Shown: positions 1 through 7,264, counted from the first letter of the stretch. The stretch is DNA of 12,193 nt from Balneolales bacterium (GCA_007135895.1 SLHZ01000201.1:1-12193); one strand, 5' to 3'. Notes: generated from the letters alone by a model not told the origin. Numbers and translations: made by a program.

Positions 1-369
1 CCGCATCACATAGGAGAGTTCGGCGGCAGCATCAACAGGCGGCACGGCCAGGACCTGCTCTGCCGTTTCGACCGGGCCTTCAAGCACCGGGCCAGTACCA
101 GGTTTCATCTCGACATGCCATCCCAGTGCCCGGGGGACCACAAGGATATCCGAGAAAAGGATAGCGGCATCAGGACCGATTTCATCAATCGGCAGACAGG
201 TGATCTCAGCCACCAGCTCAGGTGTTTCACACCGTGTAAAAAAATCGTAGCGAGCCTGAAGGCGCCGATACGAAGGGAGATAGCGACCGGCCTGTCTCAT
301 CATCCAGACGGGTGGGCGTTTTACCGGTTTTCCGGCCAATGCATCCAGGTAGAGTGTGTTTTTCAGCAT
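1..369 (-). CDS. hemE: Uroporphyrinogen decarboxylase, N-terminal 123 residues (cut by window edge)
   Basis: Decarboxylates the four acetate side chains of uroporphyrinogen III to give coproporphyrinogen III, a cytosolic, cofactor-free step of heme synthesis. The frame opens with ATG at 369-367 (MLKNTLYLDALAGKPV) and stays open to base 1. The visible part holds the family signature VWMMRQAGRYLPSY at residues 21-34, whose Arg25 and Arg29 correspond to the substrate-binding arginines, and AAILFSDILVVP at 68-79, whose Asp74 corresponds to the catalytic aspartate. The full protein should be about 340-350 residues, so roughly a third is seen. No Shine-Dalgarno sequence is evident before the start. 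It lies 208 bp downstream of hemCD on the same strand and is probably the next gene of the heme cluster, although the repeat-rich gap could hold its own promoter. Identification is firm. Confidence 0.95.
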   Translation of the reverse strand, partial: MLKNTLYLDALAGKPVKRPPVWMMRQAGRYLPSYRRLQARYDFFTRCETPELVAEITCLPIDEIGPDAAILFSDILVVPRALGWHVEMKPGTGPVLEGPVETAEQVLAVPPVDAAAELSYVMR

Positions 370-402
370 ATCAAAGTAAACAGATGAACATAAAACAGAA
401 AC

Positions 403-472
403 AGATCAGATCAGATTGGATCAGATCAGATCAGATTGGATTAGTTTAGATTGGATTAGATCAGATTAGATT
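403..472. repeat. Pentanucleotide tandem array (RGATY), 14 units
   Basis: Fourteen consecutive 5-bp units, nearly all fitting RGATY (agatc, agatt, ggatc, ggatt), run without interruption; one unit is agttt. A higher order is visible: 403-422 and 423-442 are 20-bp copies differing at one base. The array lies in the 208-bp gap between hemCD and hemE, starting 34 bp upstream of the hemE start. It could be a slippage-prone microsatellite affecting hemE expression, or simply neutral. I see no hairpin or T-run marking it as a terminator. Confidence 0.85.
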
Positions 473-491
473 AGCCGTGTTGCACTTATTA

Positions 492-540
492 CTTGAACTC
501 GGGCTTGAACTCAGGTTATCAAAATCAGATCAAAATGCAG
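492..540. repeat. Two adjacent short tandem duplications in the hemCD-hemE gap
   Basis: Bases 492-503 and 504-515 are copies of cttgaactcRgg differing at one position. Immediately after, 518-528 and 529-540 are copies of atcaaaatcag, the second with one inserted g. With the pentamer array at 403-472, most of the spacer consists of small tandem duplications. No function is evident. Confidence 0.6.
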
Positions 541-577
541 ATTATCAATAACAGAAAAAAACAGATTAAAAAAGATA

Positions 578-2311
578 TCACAAAATAAGTGTTATCATAT
601 CTTCAAAAGTAGCTGTTTTGGCCACGAGGGGTTCCTTTCCGGCAATACGGCGAACCGCAATAGCGGTGGTCCGGCCTACAGCAACAGCTTTCCAGGAACC
701 CGGGGGCACTTCATATTGCTGATAGAACGCTTCAACACCGTCGGGGCTGAAGAAGAGGATGGCGTCAAAATGCGTTTGCAGTGGTTTTGGATCGGTTAAC
801 GCGCAACGCTGATAGACTTCAAGTTCGGTCAGGTCCATCTTGTACTTGTGGCAAACCTGAGCCAGTTCATGGCGCCGCGCACTGCCACAAAAATGTATGG
901 CAGAACCTATGCCGTCGCCCGCCATCCGGTGACCCATTGCCAGACCGTACCCTTCATGGGGAATAACCACTTCCGAGTCAGGGAACAACCGCCCGACAAC
1001 CTGAGCCGTTTTTTTCCCAATGGCATAGATAACCGGCAAATCCGTTTTCTTCACCGTGCAATTATTTGTCAGTTCTCTCCAGATCCGCCACCATCCTTCC
1101 ACACCTCTCCAGCTGGTAAAAACCCATGCCTCTGTTTTGCTTTTATCGGGCCACCGATCCCAAGGCAGCGGATCGGGACGGCTCCAGCGATAGCCCCAGG
1201 CGGGGTAGTCCATAAGCCGGATACCTGCATTGGCGGCATGCCGGACTTCCTCGGGCCGGGTCGGACGCGTGGTGATGACCGTGTGCGGCATGTGGTTTTT
1301 CGCCCGGGACAGAAATAAATTTTCTGTATCCCCTGAAGACAATTCGTCAAGAAGCGTATCAGCACCGCGCAGGAGGGCCTCATTGGCCGCCATTTCACCC
1401 AGACCATCGGCCCGGGCGGTTTCCCGGCTCATGGAAAAACGAATCAGGCCGGTACCGTCCGGAGATACGACACTCACTCTCAGGATCACCTTTTCAGCAT
1501 CAGCAACTGCAAGCGCACCAACAGGAGCATGACACCCGCCTTGCAGAACATGCAGAAATTCACGTTCGATGGCCGTACAAAGCGCACTGTTTGGATCGTG
1601 GACCTTCCGGACAGCCTCTATGGTATGGCTATCTCCATCTCGGGTCATGACACCGAGGGCACCCTGACCCGGTGCCGGCAACATCCAGTCCAGCCCGAGG
1701 CAGGCATGACTTTCAAGACCCAGGCGAATCAGGCCGGAAGCGGCAAAAATCGCGCCATCCCAGTCGCTTTCGGCCAGTTTCCGAAGCCTTGTCTGAATAT
1801 TTCCCCTTATATCGGTGAACTGATGGCCGGGATAGCGGGAGAGCCATTGCCCGATGCGACGATAGCTGGAACTGGCGATCACCGCCGGATAACCGGGATC
1901 CTTTAAAAATGATGGCAGCGGCACATTGCCGGACAACGTCTCTCCAAGAGTTCTTCTATCATCGGCTCTTTGCGTCAGTCCGGACTTCGTGACCAGCACA
2001 TCGGCAGGATTTTCCCGGCGGCTTATGGCGGCGATGGTCAATTCCTCCGGATAACGTGTCGGGATATCCTTAAGTGAGTGAACGGCGAGATCGATCTCGC
2101 CGGCCAGCAGTGCGTCATCCAGGGCTTTGGTGAATACCCCTTTGCCGCCGATCAGCGGCAGCGGTGTATCCAACACACGATCCCCCTCGGTTTTAATGAA
2201 GTGTAAATCCACTTTGTAACCGGCATTCCTGAGTGCATCAGCCACAAAACGGGCTTGCCAGACAGCCAGCTTGCTGTCACGGGTTCCTATACGCAGCTGT
2301 TTACCGGTCAA
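578..2311 (-). CDS. hemCD: Fused porphobilinogen deaminase / uroporphyrinogen-III synthase (HemC-HemD)
   Basis: A single 577-residue protein carries two successive heme enzymes. Residues 1 to about 330 are hydroxymethylbilane synthase (HemC): RIGTRDSKLAVWQA at 7-20, HSLKDIP at 78-84 with catalytic Asp82, SSSYRR at 147-152, and LQGGCHAPVGA at 256-266 with Cys260, the expected dipyrromethane attachment site. Residues about 343-577 are uroporphyrinogen-III synthase (HemD): FTSWRGVE at 398-405, AIGKKTA at 430-436, CGSARRHEL at 475-483, FFSPDGVEAF at 520-529 and AVGRTTA at 544-550. The start is TTG (2311-2309), because the HemC beta-strand begins six codons later and no ATG lies in frame nearby. 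The start overlaps the end of hemA by 11 nt, implying translational coupling. The stretch at about 111-143 between the two HemC core blocks seems longer than usual. The fusion would pass unstable hydroxymethylbilane directly to the cyclising domain. The stop is at 578-580. Confidence 0.93.
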   Translation of the reverse strand: MTGKQLRIGTRDSKLAVWQARFVADALRNAGYKVDLHFIKTEGDRVLDTPLPLIGGKGVFTKALDDALLAGEIDLAVHSLKDIPTRYPEELTIAAISRRENPADVLVTKSGLTQRADDRRTLGETLSGNVPLPSFLKDPGYPAVIASSSYRRIGQWLSRYPGHQFTDIRGNIQTRLRKLAESDWDGAIFAASGLIRLGLESHACLGLDWMLPAPGQGALGVMTRDGDSHTIEAVRKVHDPNSALCTAIEREFLHVLQGGCHAPVGALAVADAEKVILRVSVVSPDGTGLIRFSMSRETARADGLGEMAANEALLRGADTLLDELSSGDTENLFLSRAKNHMPHTVITTRPTRPEEVRHAANAGIRLMDYPAWGYRWSRPDPLPWDRWPDKSKTEAWVFTSWRGVEGWWRIWRELTNNCTVKKTDLPVIYAIGKKTAQVVGRLFPDSEVVIPHEGYGLAMGHRMAGDGIGSAIHFCGSARRHELAQVCHKYKMDLTELEVYQRCALTDPKPLQTHFDAILFFSPDGVEAFYQQYEVPPGSWKAVAVGRTTAIAVRRIAGKEPLVAKTATFEDMITLIL

Positions 2312-3572
2312 GATTCGATTCCGATTCCAGTTTGAACATGGAGCGCACCAGTTTTGTTACTTCACCGGGATCGTCATGATGCTCTTTCAGATGGTCGATA
2401 GAGTGGGCCATGATTTTGTTAACGATACGGCGCGTGAGATGGTCAACTTCGGCATGGGCCGTCTCAGGTATGCGATTCCGGAATTTGTCCATTTCAAGGT
2501 TTCTTATGCCATGCAACTTTTCGCCCAGTGCCCGGATCGTTGGCACAACCTTTTGTTCGGAAAGCCAGGTTTGGAAATTCGCAATTTCTTCGTCGATGAT
2601 AGCTTCCACCAGAGGGACATTTTTTTCACGTCGGCGGTAAGCTTCATCGGTGGTGTCATTGAGATGGTCCATATTGACCAGCTTGACATTGGGGTGGTCC
2701 TCAATTTCGGGATCTACGTTGCGCGGGACCGACAAGTCGAGCATTACGATCCGGTGGTCTGTTTTTTCCAGGCGCGCAAGATGTTCGCGACCGATAACCG
2801 GCCGGTCGGCACCGGTAGCCACAATAGCCAGATCTGCCCCGGCCAGAACTTCAGGCAGACGGTCAAAATCAGCTACAGGCAGCGCAAATCGTTCTCCGAG
2901 CAACTCGGCACGGCCTCTGCTCCTGTTCAGCAGGGTCACATTGCACGCTCCCAGCGACAGCAGGTTTTTGCAGGTAATTTTCCCGATTTTTCCCGTACCG
3001 ACAAGCAGGATACTTTTATTCCTGAATGATTTGAGTTCTTTGCGGGCAAACTGCACGGCCGCATAGGCTGTAGTTGCAGCGCCACTGGCCAGACCGGTTT
3101 CCGTGCGTGAACGTTTGTGAGCCCGCAGGACGAATTGCATGAGACGGTGCATGACGGCGTGCACCACGCCCCGTTCACACGTATATTCATAAGCCTGCTT
3201 CACTTGCTTAATAATCTGCAAGTCACCCAGAATCTGGGCATCCAGACCCACGGCAACACGCAGCAGGTGCCGGATGGCCTGTTCACCGCGACAGACAAAG
3301 CCACTACGGTCAAAATCGTCCCGGGTTCCCGCACTGTGTGCAACAAGCAGCTCCACGACCAGCCCGGGATCCGCATCAAATGCAAACAACTCGGTGCGGT
3401 TGCACGTGGATATGACCAGCAGATTCAATAATCCCCTGTTGCGGGCATCTTCAAAGAAAGCCTTCTTTTGCACTTCAGACAAGCTGAATCGCTCCCTGAG
3501 AGCAACATCAGCCTTCCAGTGGTTGATGCCAACAGCACAAAAGGCCATATTCTGAGGTACTTCTTGCTTCAT
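2301..3572 (-). CDS. hemA: Glutamyl-tRNA reductase
   Basis: Catalyses NADPH-dependent reduction of glutamyl-tRNA(Glu) to glutamate-1-semialdehyde, the first committed step of the C5 heme pathway. The product has 423 residues, normal for the family. Visible motifs are AVGINHWKAD at 13-22, VISTCNRTE at 53-61 with the catalytic nucleophile Cys57, GLDAQILGDLQIIKQVK at 109-125 and the Rossmann NADPH loop LLVGTGKIGK at 189-198. The C-terminal part (about 330-423) is helical and fits the dimerisation domain. I chose ATG at 3572; a second in-frame ATG at residue 9 (3548) lies immediately before the first conserved strand and is a plausible alternative. The gene is followed by hemCD with an 11-nt overlap. 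It is preceded by a 128-bp gap after hemH that carries a direct repeat. The C5 pathway implies a partner hemL elsewhere. Confidence 0.96.
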   Translation of the reverse strand: MKQEVPQNMAFCAVGINHWKADVALRERFSLSEVQKKAFFEDARNRGLLNLLVISTCNRTELFAFDADPGLVVELLVAHSAGTRDDFDRSGFVCRGEQAIRHLLRVAVGLDAQILGDLQIIKQVKQAYEYTCERGVVHAVMHRLMQFVLRAHKRSRTETGLASGAATTAYAAVQFARKELKSFRNKSILLVGTGKIGKITCKNLLSLGACNVTLLNRSRGRAELLGERFALPVADFDRLPEVLAGADLAIVATGADRPVIGREHLARLEKTDHRIVMLDLSVPRNVDPEIEDHPNVKLVNMDHLNDTTDEAYRRREKNVPLVEAIIDEEIANFQTWLSEQKVVPTIRALGEKLHGIRNLEMDKFRNRIPETAHAEVDHLTRRIVNKIMAHSIDHLKEHHDDPGEVTKLVRSMFKLESESNLDR

Positions 3573-3600
3573 CCCTTCAACTGCTCAAAAAAAAACGGGG

Positions 3601-3629
3601 TTTCGTGACCAGATAAGTTTCATGACCAG
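3601..3629. repeat. Direct repeat TTTCRTGACCAG, 17-bp period, between hemH and hemA
   Basis: Two 12-bp copies, 3601-3612 and 3618-3629, differ at one base and are separated by ataag. They lie 29-57 bp upstream of the hemA start. The core (TTTCGTGACC preceded by G's) closely resembles the 14-bp unit of the array upstream of the response regulator (GGTTTCCGTGRACC), suggesting a shared repeat family or binding site. Nothing else is recognised in the 128-bp spacer 3573-3700. Confidence 0.6.
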
Positions 3630-3700
3630 TAAATATATGCATGGGTTATGCGGCATGCAGGCAAATGATTACTTGGATGGTGCCTGTTTGCGTATCCGGA

Positions 3701-4798
3701 TTAATCCATATCACCGGTAATATGCTTCATTTTTTTAGAAATTTCACCTGTTAATGCATCAAGGAAATCCGGATGGTCGTTTAAGCCCTTGCTGATGATA
3801 AGCTTATCTATCTGCAAATTATTCTCATCGATAGCTTCACGCAGTTCGATATCGAGCTCATGGGCGGTTTCGATATGATCGGTCACAAAGGCCACAGGAA
3901 CCATCAGAATATGCTTGATGCCATAATCAATGAGCCGGAAAACCAGTTCTTCGGTGTTGGGCCGGGTCCATTTGGCCGGACCAACACGGCTCTGATACCC
4001 CAACCAGTGTGTCTCCCGGTAGTTTCGCAGTTTCATGACGGCCGCTACAGTTTCTTCAATCTGCCTTGTATAGGGATCTCCTTTTTCCACTTCGCTGATC
4101 GGGGTTCCATGCGCTGTAAATACAAGATGCACCTTCTTCCGCTCATCCGCGGTAAAATCATTATGAAGCCGCTCCTCAATCCTGCTGTTGATGGCCGAAA
4201 TATATTGGGGATTGCGATGATAGTGACCTATGGCATATTCCTGCCAGCCGGGTGACCGGCCTTCCGACAAGTGCTTTTTCTCAATGGCCTGCCAGTTGCG
4301 AAAACTGCTCCCGGTAGTCGTGTACGAAAATTGAGGGTAAAGCGGCAGCAGTATCAGGTGCTCTATTTCGTCCCGCATGGCTTCATCAAAGACATCGTAG
4401 TCGAACGGCACCCAGTATCGCATGGCAGTATATACCCGGATAGTATGTTCCGGCCATTTTCGGCGCAGCTGCTTCTCCAGGGCACGCCGCTGAAGCTCGG
4501 TCAGCGAATTGATGGGAGAACAGCAGTCCGATACCACTCCCTGTTTTCGGTTGGGACAGTATTTACTTCCCATGCATCCATTGGGACAGCCGCTTATTTC
4601 CCGGTATTTTTCGGCTACCCCCTTGTAACGGAATCGTGCTATGAGCCGGCCAAGCTGCTTTTGAAAGCTGCCACCGCCCAGATTAATGATATCCGGATCG
4701 CCAAAAAGATTTTCCAAAAAAGTGCGAACGGCCTCACGGGATGTGGGTCCGCCCAGATTAAGCAATACAATGCCAATACGTTTTGCAGAATTACTCAT
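3701..4798 (-). CDS. hemH: Ferrochelatase with a cysteine-rich N-terminal insertion
   Basis: Inserts ferrous iron into a porphyrin, the terminal metal-insertion reaction of heme synthesis. The 365-residue product shows the family landmarks: VLLNLGGPTS at 11-20, LPLYPQFSYTTTGS at 151-164, FTAHGTP at 227-233 with the catalytic His230, YQSRVGPAKWTRPNTEE at 268-284 and FVTDHIETAHELDIE at 304-318 with conserved Glu310 next to the active site. The oddity is residues 71-93, placed where the family usually reads a short GGSPL-type turn: Cys71, Cys75, Cys81, Cys92 and Cys93 sit in a loop between ISG and SPI. Known 2Fe-2S ferrochelatases carry their cysteines in the C-terminal part, so this is a different position. 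The start ATG overlaps the last 8 nt of the kinase gene. Whether the substrate is protoporphyrin or coproporphyrin cannot be decided here. Confidence 0.95.
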   Translation of the reverse strand: MSNSAKRIGIVLLNLGGPTSREAVRTFLENLFGDPDIINLGGGSFQKQLGRLIARFRYKGVAEKYREISGCPNGCMGSKYCPNRKQGVVSDCCSPINSLTELQRRALEKQLRRKWPEHTIRVYTAMRYWVPFDYDVFDEAMRDEIEHLILLPLYPQFSYTTTGSSFRNWQAIEKKHLSEGRSPGWQEYAIGHYHRNPQYISAINSRIEERLHNDFTADERKKVHLVFTAHGTPISEVEKGDPYTRQIEETVAAVMKLRNYRETHWLGYQSRVGPAKWTRPNTEELVFRLIDYGIKHILMVPVAFVTDHIETAHELDIELREAIDENNLQIDKLIISKGLNDHPDFLDALTGEISKKMKHITGDMD

Positions 4799-6224
4799 TC
4801 AAACCTGTTGATGTTGATGTGTCGGTTATGGCGGCGGCTTCTAGAACGAAGAAGAAACGACTTCCCCTGCCCACTTCACTCTCAACCTGTATCTCCGTTC
4901 CATGGGCGGTCAGTATACTCTTTACAACAGAAAGGCCCAGTCCGGTTCCGCCTTTGTCGCGGGATCTTGCCTTGTCAGTACGGTAAAAGCGGTCAAAAAG
5001 ACGCGACCAGTGTGCCTCCGGGATACCAATACCGGTGTCACTGACCCATACTTCCACTTTGCCTCCCGACTGTTTGTATCCTACGGTAATGGAACCCTCG
5101 CCGGTGAATTTCACGGCATTGGACACCAGGTTGTCCAGGACCTGCTCAATTTTTCCGGGGTCAGCATCTACCATGCAGGGATGGGTGTCGATTTTCAGTT
5201 CCAATCCCTTGCTTTCAGCTGTCTGGTAATACCATTCCGCGATGGTTCCGGTAATATCGGCCATATTGACCGTTTCACGAATGATAAAGTTCTCATCCGA
5301 GTCGAAGCGCTGAAGGGTCATGAGATCTTTGAAAAGGCGTCCGATACGTTCTGCCTGGTTTCTCAGGCTGGTGACATATTTTTTTCTTTTATGGTCGTCC
5401 AGTCCCGGCAATTCCAGCATTTCCAGCGAGCCCATGATGGTATGAAGGGGATTTCGTATTTCGTGCGTGATATCGGCAAAAAACTGCCGCTGTTTTTCAT
5501 GAAGGCTCTGCAGGTGGTTATAATCCGTTTTATGAATCCGGGCCATTTTTCTGACAGATGAAGCCAGCATGCCTATTTCATCGGATCGTTTCAGTTTGAT
5601 CTCATGGGTGGTATTGCCTCCGGCGACTTTTTCCACATCACGGGTGAGATCCAGCAGAGGTCTGGCAATGATCCCGGCCAGAACCAAACTGAAAATCAAT
5701 ATCAGTATCATCGAAATAACAAGAGCGATAAAGATGATCTTCCGAACATCCCTGTATGGTTTCAGAGCATCGCTTCGGGACTGCTGAATGACAAAAAATC
5801 GGACTCCTTCCGGGCCCTCCTCCATACTGGCATAGACCCGCAGTTTTGGGTCACTCTGTTCGTTCACAGTGAGAACCGTGCCGGGAACACGAAGCATTTC
5901 ATCGATCTGGCCAGCGCGCAGATGCTGCAACGGAGAGCGATCCGGCCCGGCCGGAAAAGATGCGATCATCACCCCGGATGAATTGTACAAGGTGATGTGA
6001 TAATTTGTTGCCGAGGCCAGCCGTTTCAGCTCTGTCTGCAAATCGCTGTTTTCAGGGAAATAGCTGATGGACTGCTGTATCCAGTGGGTGTCTTGTCGCA
6101 TCCCCGAAACAATGTGCTCTGTGCCTGTTATATGCACCGACCAGAGCATGTAAGCAACACCAGCTACCACGCTGGCCAATAAAATCGCAGTGAGAGCGGC
6201 AACCAGTTTGACGCGAAGCTTCAT
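4791..6224 (-). CDS. Membrane sensor histidine kinase (HAMP-HisKA-HATPase)
   Basis: A 477-residue two-component sensor. Transmembrane segment 1 spans about 7-30; an extracytoplasmic domain of about 130 residues follows, with no cysteine and no family I recognise; segment 2 spans about 163-187; a HAMP linker runs about 188-240. The H-box FFADITHEIRNPLHTI (248-263) has phospho-acceptor His254. The catalytic domain has an N-box DNLVSNAVKF at 364-373, G1 VSDTGIGIP at 394-402, an F-box LFDRFYR at 409-415 and G2 GGTGLGLSVVK at 425-435. All residues needed for autokinase activity seem present. The ATG at 6224 shares one nucleotide with the stop of the response regulator, and its end overlaps hemH by 8 nt, so regulator, kinase and ferrochelatase form a coupled transcription unit. 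The signal sensed is unknown. The heme-operon context suggests heme, iron, porphyrin or redox stress, as an inference only. Confidence 0.93.
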   Translation of the reverse strand: MKLRVKLVAALTAILLASVVAGVAYMLWSVHITGTEHIVSGMRQDTHWIQQSISYFPENSDLQTELKRLASATNYHITLYNSSGVMIASFPAGPDRSPLQHLRAGQIDEMLRVPGTVLTVNEQSDPKLRVYASMEEGPEGVRFFVIQQSRSDALKPYRDVRKIIFIALVISMILILIFSLVLAGIIARPLLDLTRDVEKVAGGNTTHEIKLKRSDEIGMLASSVRKMARIHKTDYNHLQSLHEKQRQFFADITHEIRNPLHTIMGSLEMLELPGLDDHKRKKYVTSLRNQAERIGRLFKDLMTLQRFDSDENFIIRETVNMADITGTIAEWYYQTAESKGLELKIDTHPCMVDADPGKIEQVLDNLVSNAVKFTGEGSITVGYKQSGGKVEVWVSDTGIGIPEAHWSRLFDRFYRTDKARSRDKGGTGLGLSVVKSILTAHGTEIQVESEVGRGSRFFFVLEAAAITDTSTSTGLNE

Positions 6225-6925
6225 CAGGAAAAAGCCAGGTCCTTGTTCAGTCCATATCCCATTCCGCGATATGTTTTTATCAACTCGCCTTCGTCTCCGA
6301 GTTTCAGACGAAGATTCTTGACGTGAACATCAACCGTACGGTCAAAGACATACTTTTCCTCGTCCGTTATGTATTCGAGTATCTCCTGCCGGCTGTAAAC
6401 CCTCTTCGGGTTTTCAAAAAAGAGCCGTAAAAGCTTGAACTCCGTATTAGTGAGCTCGACTTTTTCTCCGTTTTGCCAAACTTCCATGCTGTCCGGAGCA
6501 ACAAAGACATTGCGAAAGGCAATCCAGCTTCCTTTTTCACGGGGTCTTCTGCGCAGCATCGATTCCACATGCGCTTTGATGAGGTTCAGGCTTGCCGGCT
6601 TCGGGATATAGTCATCCGCACCAAGTGAGAGACCTGCGATTTCATCTTTCTCTTTGTCCTTGGCGGTGAGAAAAATCACCGGGACATCGGCCAGAACCGG
6701 ATGTTTGCGCAGATAGCGGCAGATTTCATAGCCGTCTTTTCCCGGGACCATGATATCGAGAATGGCCAGATCGATGACCCGGGCATGATGATCAATCAGG
6801 TCAATAGCCGCATTGCCCTCTTTGGCGAGCAAAACGCGGTAGTCATGCATCTCCAGGTAGCTGGAAAGCATTTCCGCGGGCTCGTCCTCATCCTCAACCA
6901 GTAAAATGGTACGTTTGAATTTCAA
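6224..6925 (-). CDS. OmpR/PhoB-family response regulator
   Basis: A 233-residue DNA-binding response regulator. The receiver domain occupies about 5-125: acidic pair in LLVEDEDE (8-15), phospho-acceptor Asp57 in LAILDIMVPGKDG, Thr87 in VIFLTAK and Lys109 in DDYIPKPA. The winged-helix effector domain occupies about 130-230, with LTNTEFKLLRLFFENPKRV, the recognition region DRTVDVHVKNLRLKL and the terminal hairpin IKTYRGMGYGL. The start is TTG at 6925-6923: an in-frame TAA lies 18 nt upstream, no ATG precedes the first strand, and the product KFKRTILLVEDE begins as the family does. The gene ends in a TGATG overlap with its cognate kinase. It is the first gene of the regulator-kinase-hemH unit and begins 21 bp from a tandem array that could be its promoter or autoregulatory region. 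Confidence 0.95.
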   Translation of the reverse strand: MKFKRTILLVEDEDEPAEMLSSYLEMHDYRVLLAKEGNAAIDLIDHHARVIDLAILDIMVPGKDGYEICRYLRKHPVLADVPVIFLTAKDKEKDEIAGLSLGADDYIPKPASLNLIKAHVESMLRRRPREKGSWIAFRNVFVAPDSMEVWQNGEKVELTNTEFKLLRLFFENPKRVYSRQEILEYITDEEKYVFDRTVDVHVKNLRLKLGDEGELIKTYRGMGYGLNKDLAFS

Positions 6926-6945
6926 TCGATAACTGGTTTAGTGTC

Positions 6946-7109
6946 GATTTCCGTGAACCGGTTTCTGTGGTCCGGTTTCTCAACTTTCGTGAACCGGTTT
7001 CTGTGATCTGGTTTCTCTGGTCTGATTTTCGTGGACCGATTTCCGTGAATCGGTTTCCCGATTCCCGTGGACTGGTTTCCCGATTTCAATGGACCGGTTT
7101 CCGTGACAT
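6946..7109. repeat. Degenerate 14-bp tandem array upstream of the response regulator, 10 units
   Basis: Ten head-to-tail units fill 164 bp exactly. Seven are 14-mers with consensus GRTTTCYGTGRWCY (6946, 6960, 6996, 7010, 7024, 7038, 7096). Three are 22-mers with an 8-bp insertion after the GGTTTC part (6974-6995, 7052-7073, 7074-7095). Several junctions create the palindrome ACCGGT. The array begins 21 bp upstream of the TTG start of the response regulator, within its expected promoter or leader. Unit divergence argues against recent slippage alone. It may be a cluster of regulator-binding sites, a transcribed structured leader, or a decaying minisatellite. Confidence 0.8.
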
Positions 7110-7264
7110 CAGCAGGAGTCCTGCATCCCGATAGCGCTCAGACCGGACCAACATGGTTTTTCCGGCGTGAACGTTGTCACTGATTACCGAGCAGAATATA
7201 AGAAAAAAACTATATCTGCGCAGAGCGGTGGCCTGTCCGGGGACTTATGCTCCCTTTCGCCTGT
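7110..7264. other. Rest of the spacer between the DUF58 gene and the response regulator; small inverted repeats
   Basis: This 155-bp stretch has no plausible gene. It holds a perfect inverted repeat, gcagga-g-tcctgc (7112-7124). A second possible hairpin has arms CCGGACCA and TGG..TCCGG (7143-7164). A third, imperfect pair is gcagaatataag (7191-7202) with ctatatctgc (7210-7219), closing over an A-rich loop. None is followed by a T-run on the minus strand, so none is a clear terminator for the DUF58 gene. The promoter for the regulator-kinase-hemH unit may lie here or within the adjacent array, but I could not identify -35/-10 elements with confidence. Confidence 0.35.

Noticed and set aside
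2271..3029. Plus-strand open frame of 252 codons
   Set aside because: It lies antisense to hemA and the hemCD start, and its translation resembles no protein family. The minus-strand genes are unambiguous.
3658..3688. Hairpin (CAGGCA/TGCCTG) as terminator after hemH
   Set aside because: The stem is only 6 bp with a loop of about 19 nt and there is no T-run in either direction.
4271..5044. Plus-strand open frame of 257 codons
   Set aside because: It is antisense to hemH and the kinase C-terminus, has no recognisable domains and is a shadow of well-supported genes.
6946..7109. CRISPR array
   Set aside because: Units of 14 or 22 bp are contiguous and degenerate, with no unique spacers of constant length and no cas genes nearby.
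7143..7164. Terminator for the DUF58 gene
   Set aside because: The CCGGA/TCCGG arms have an internal bulge and no T-run follows on the minus strand.
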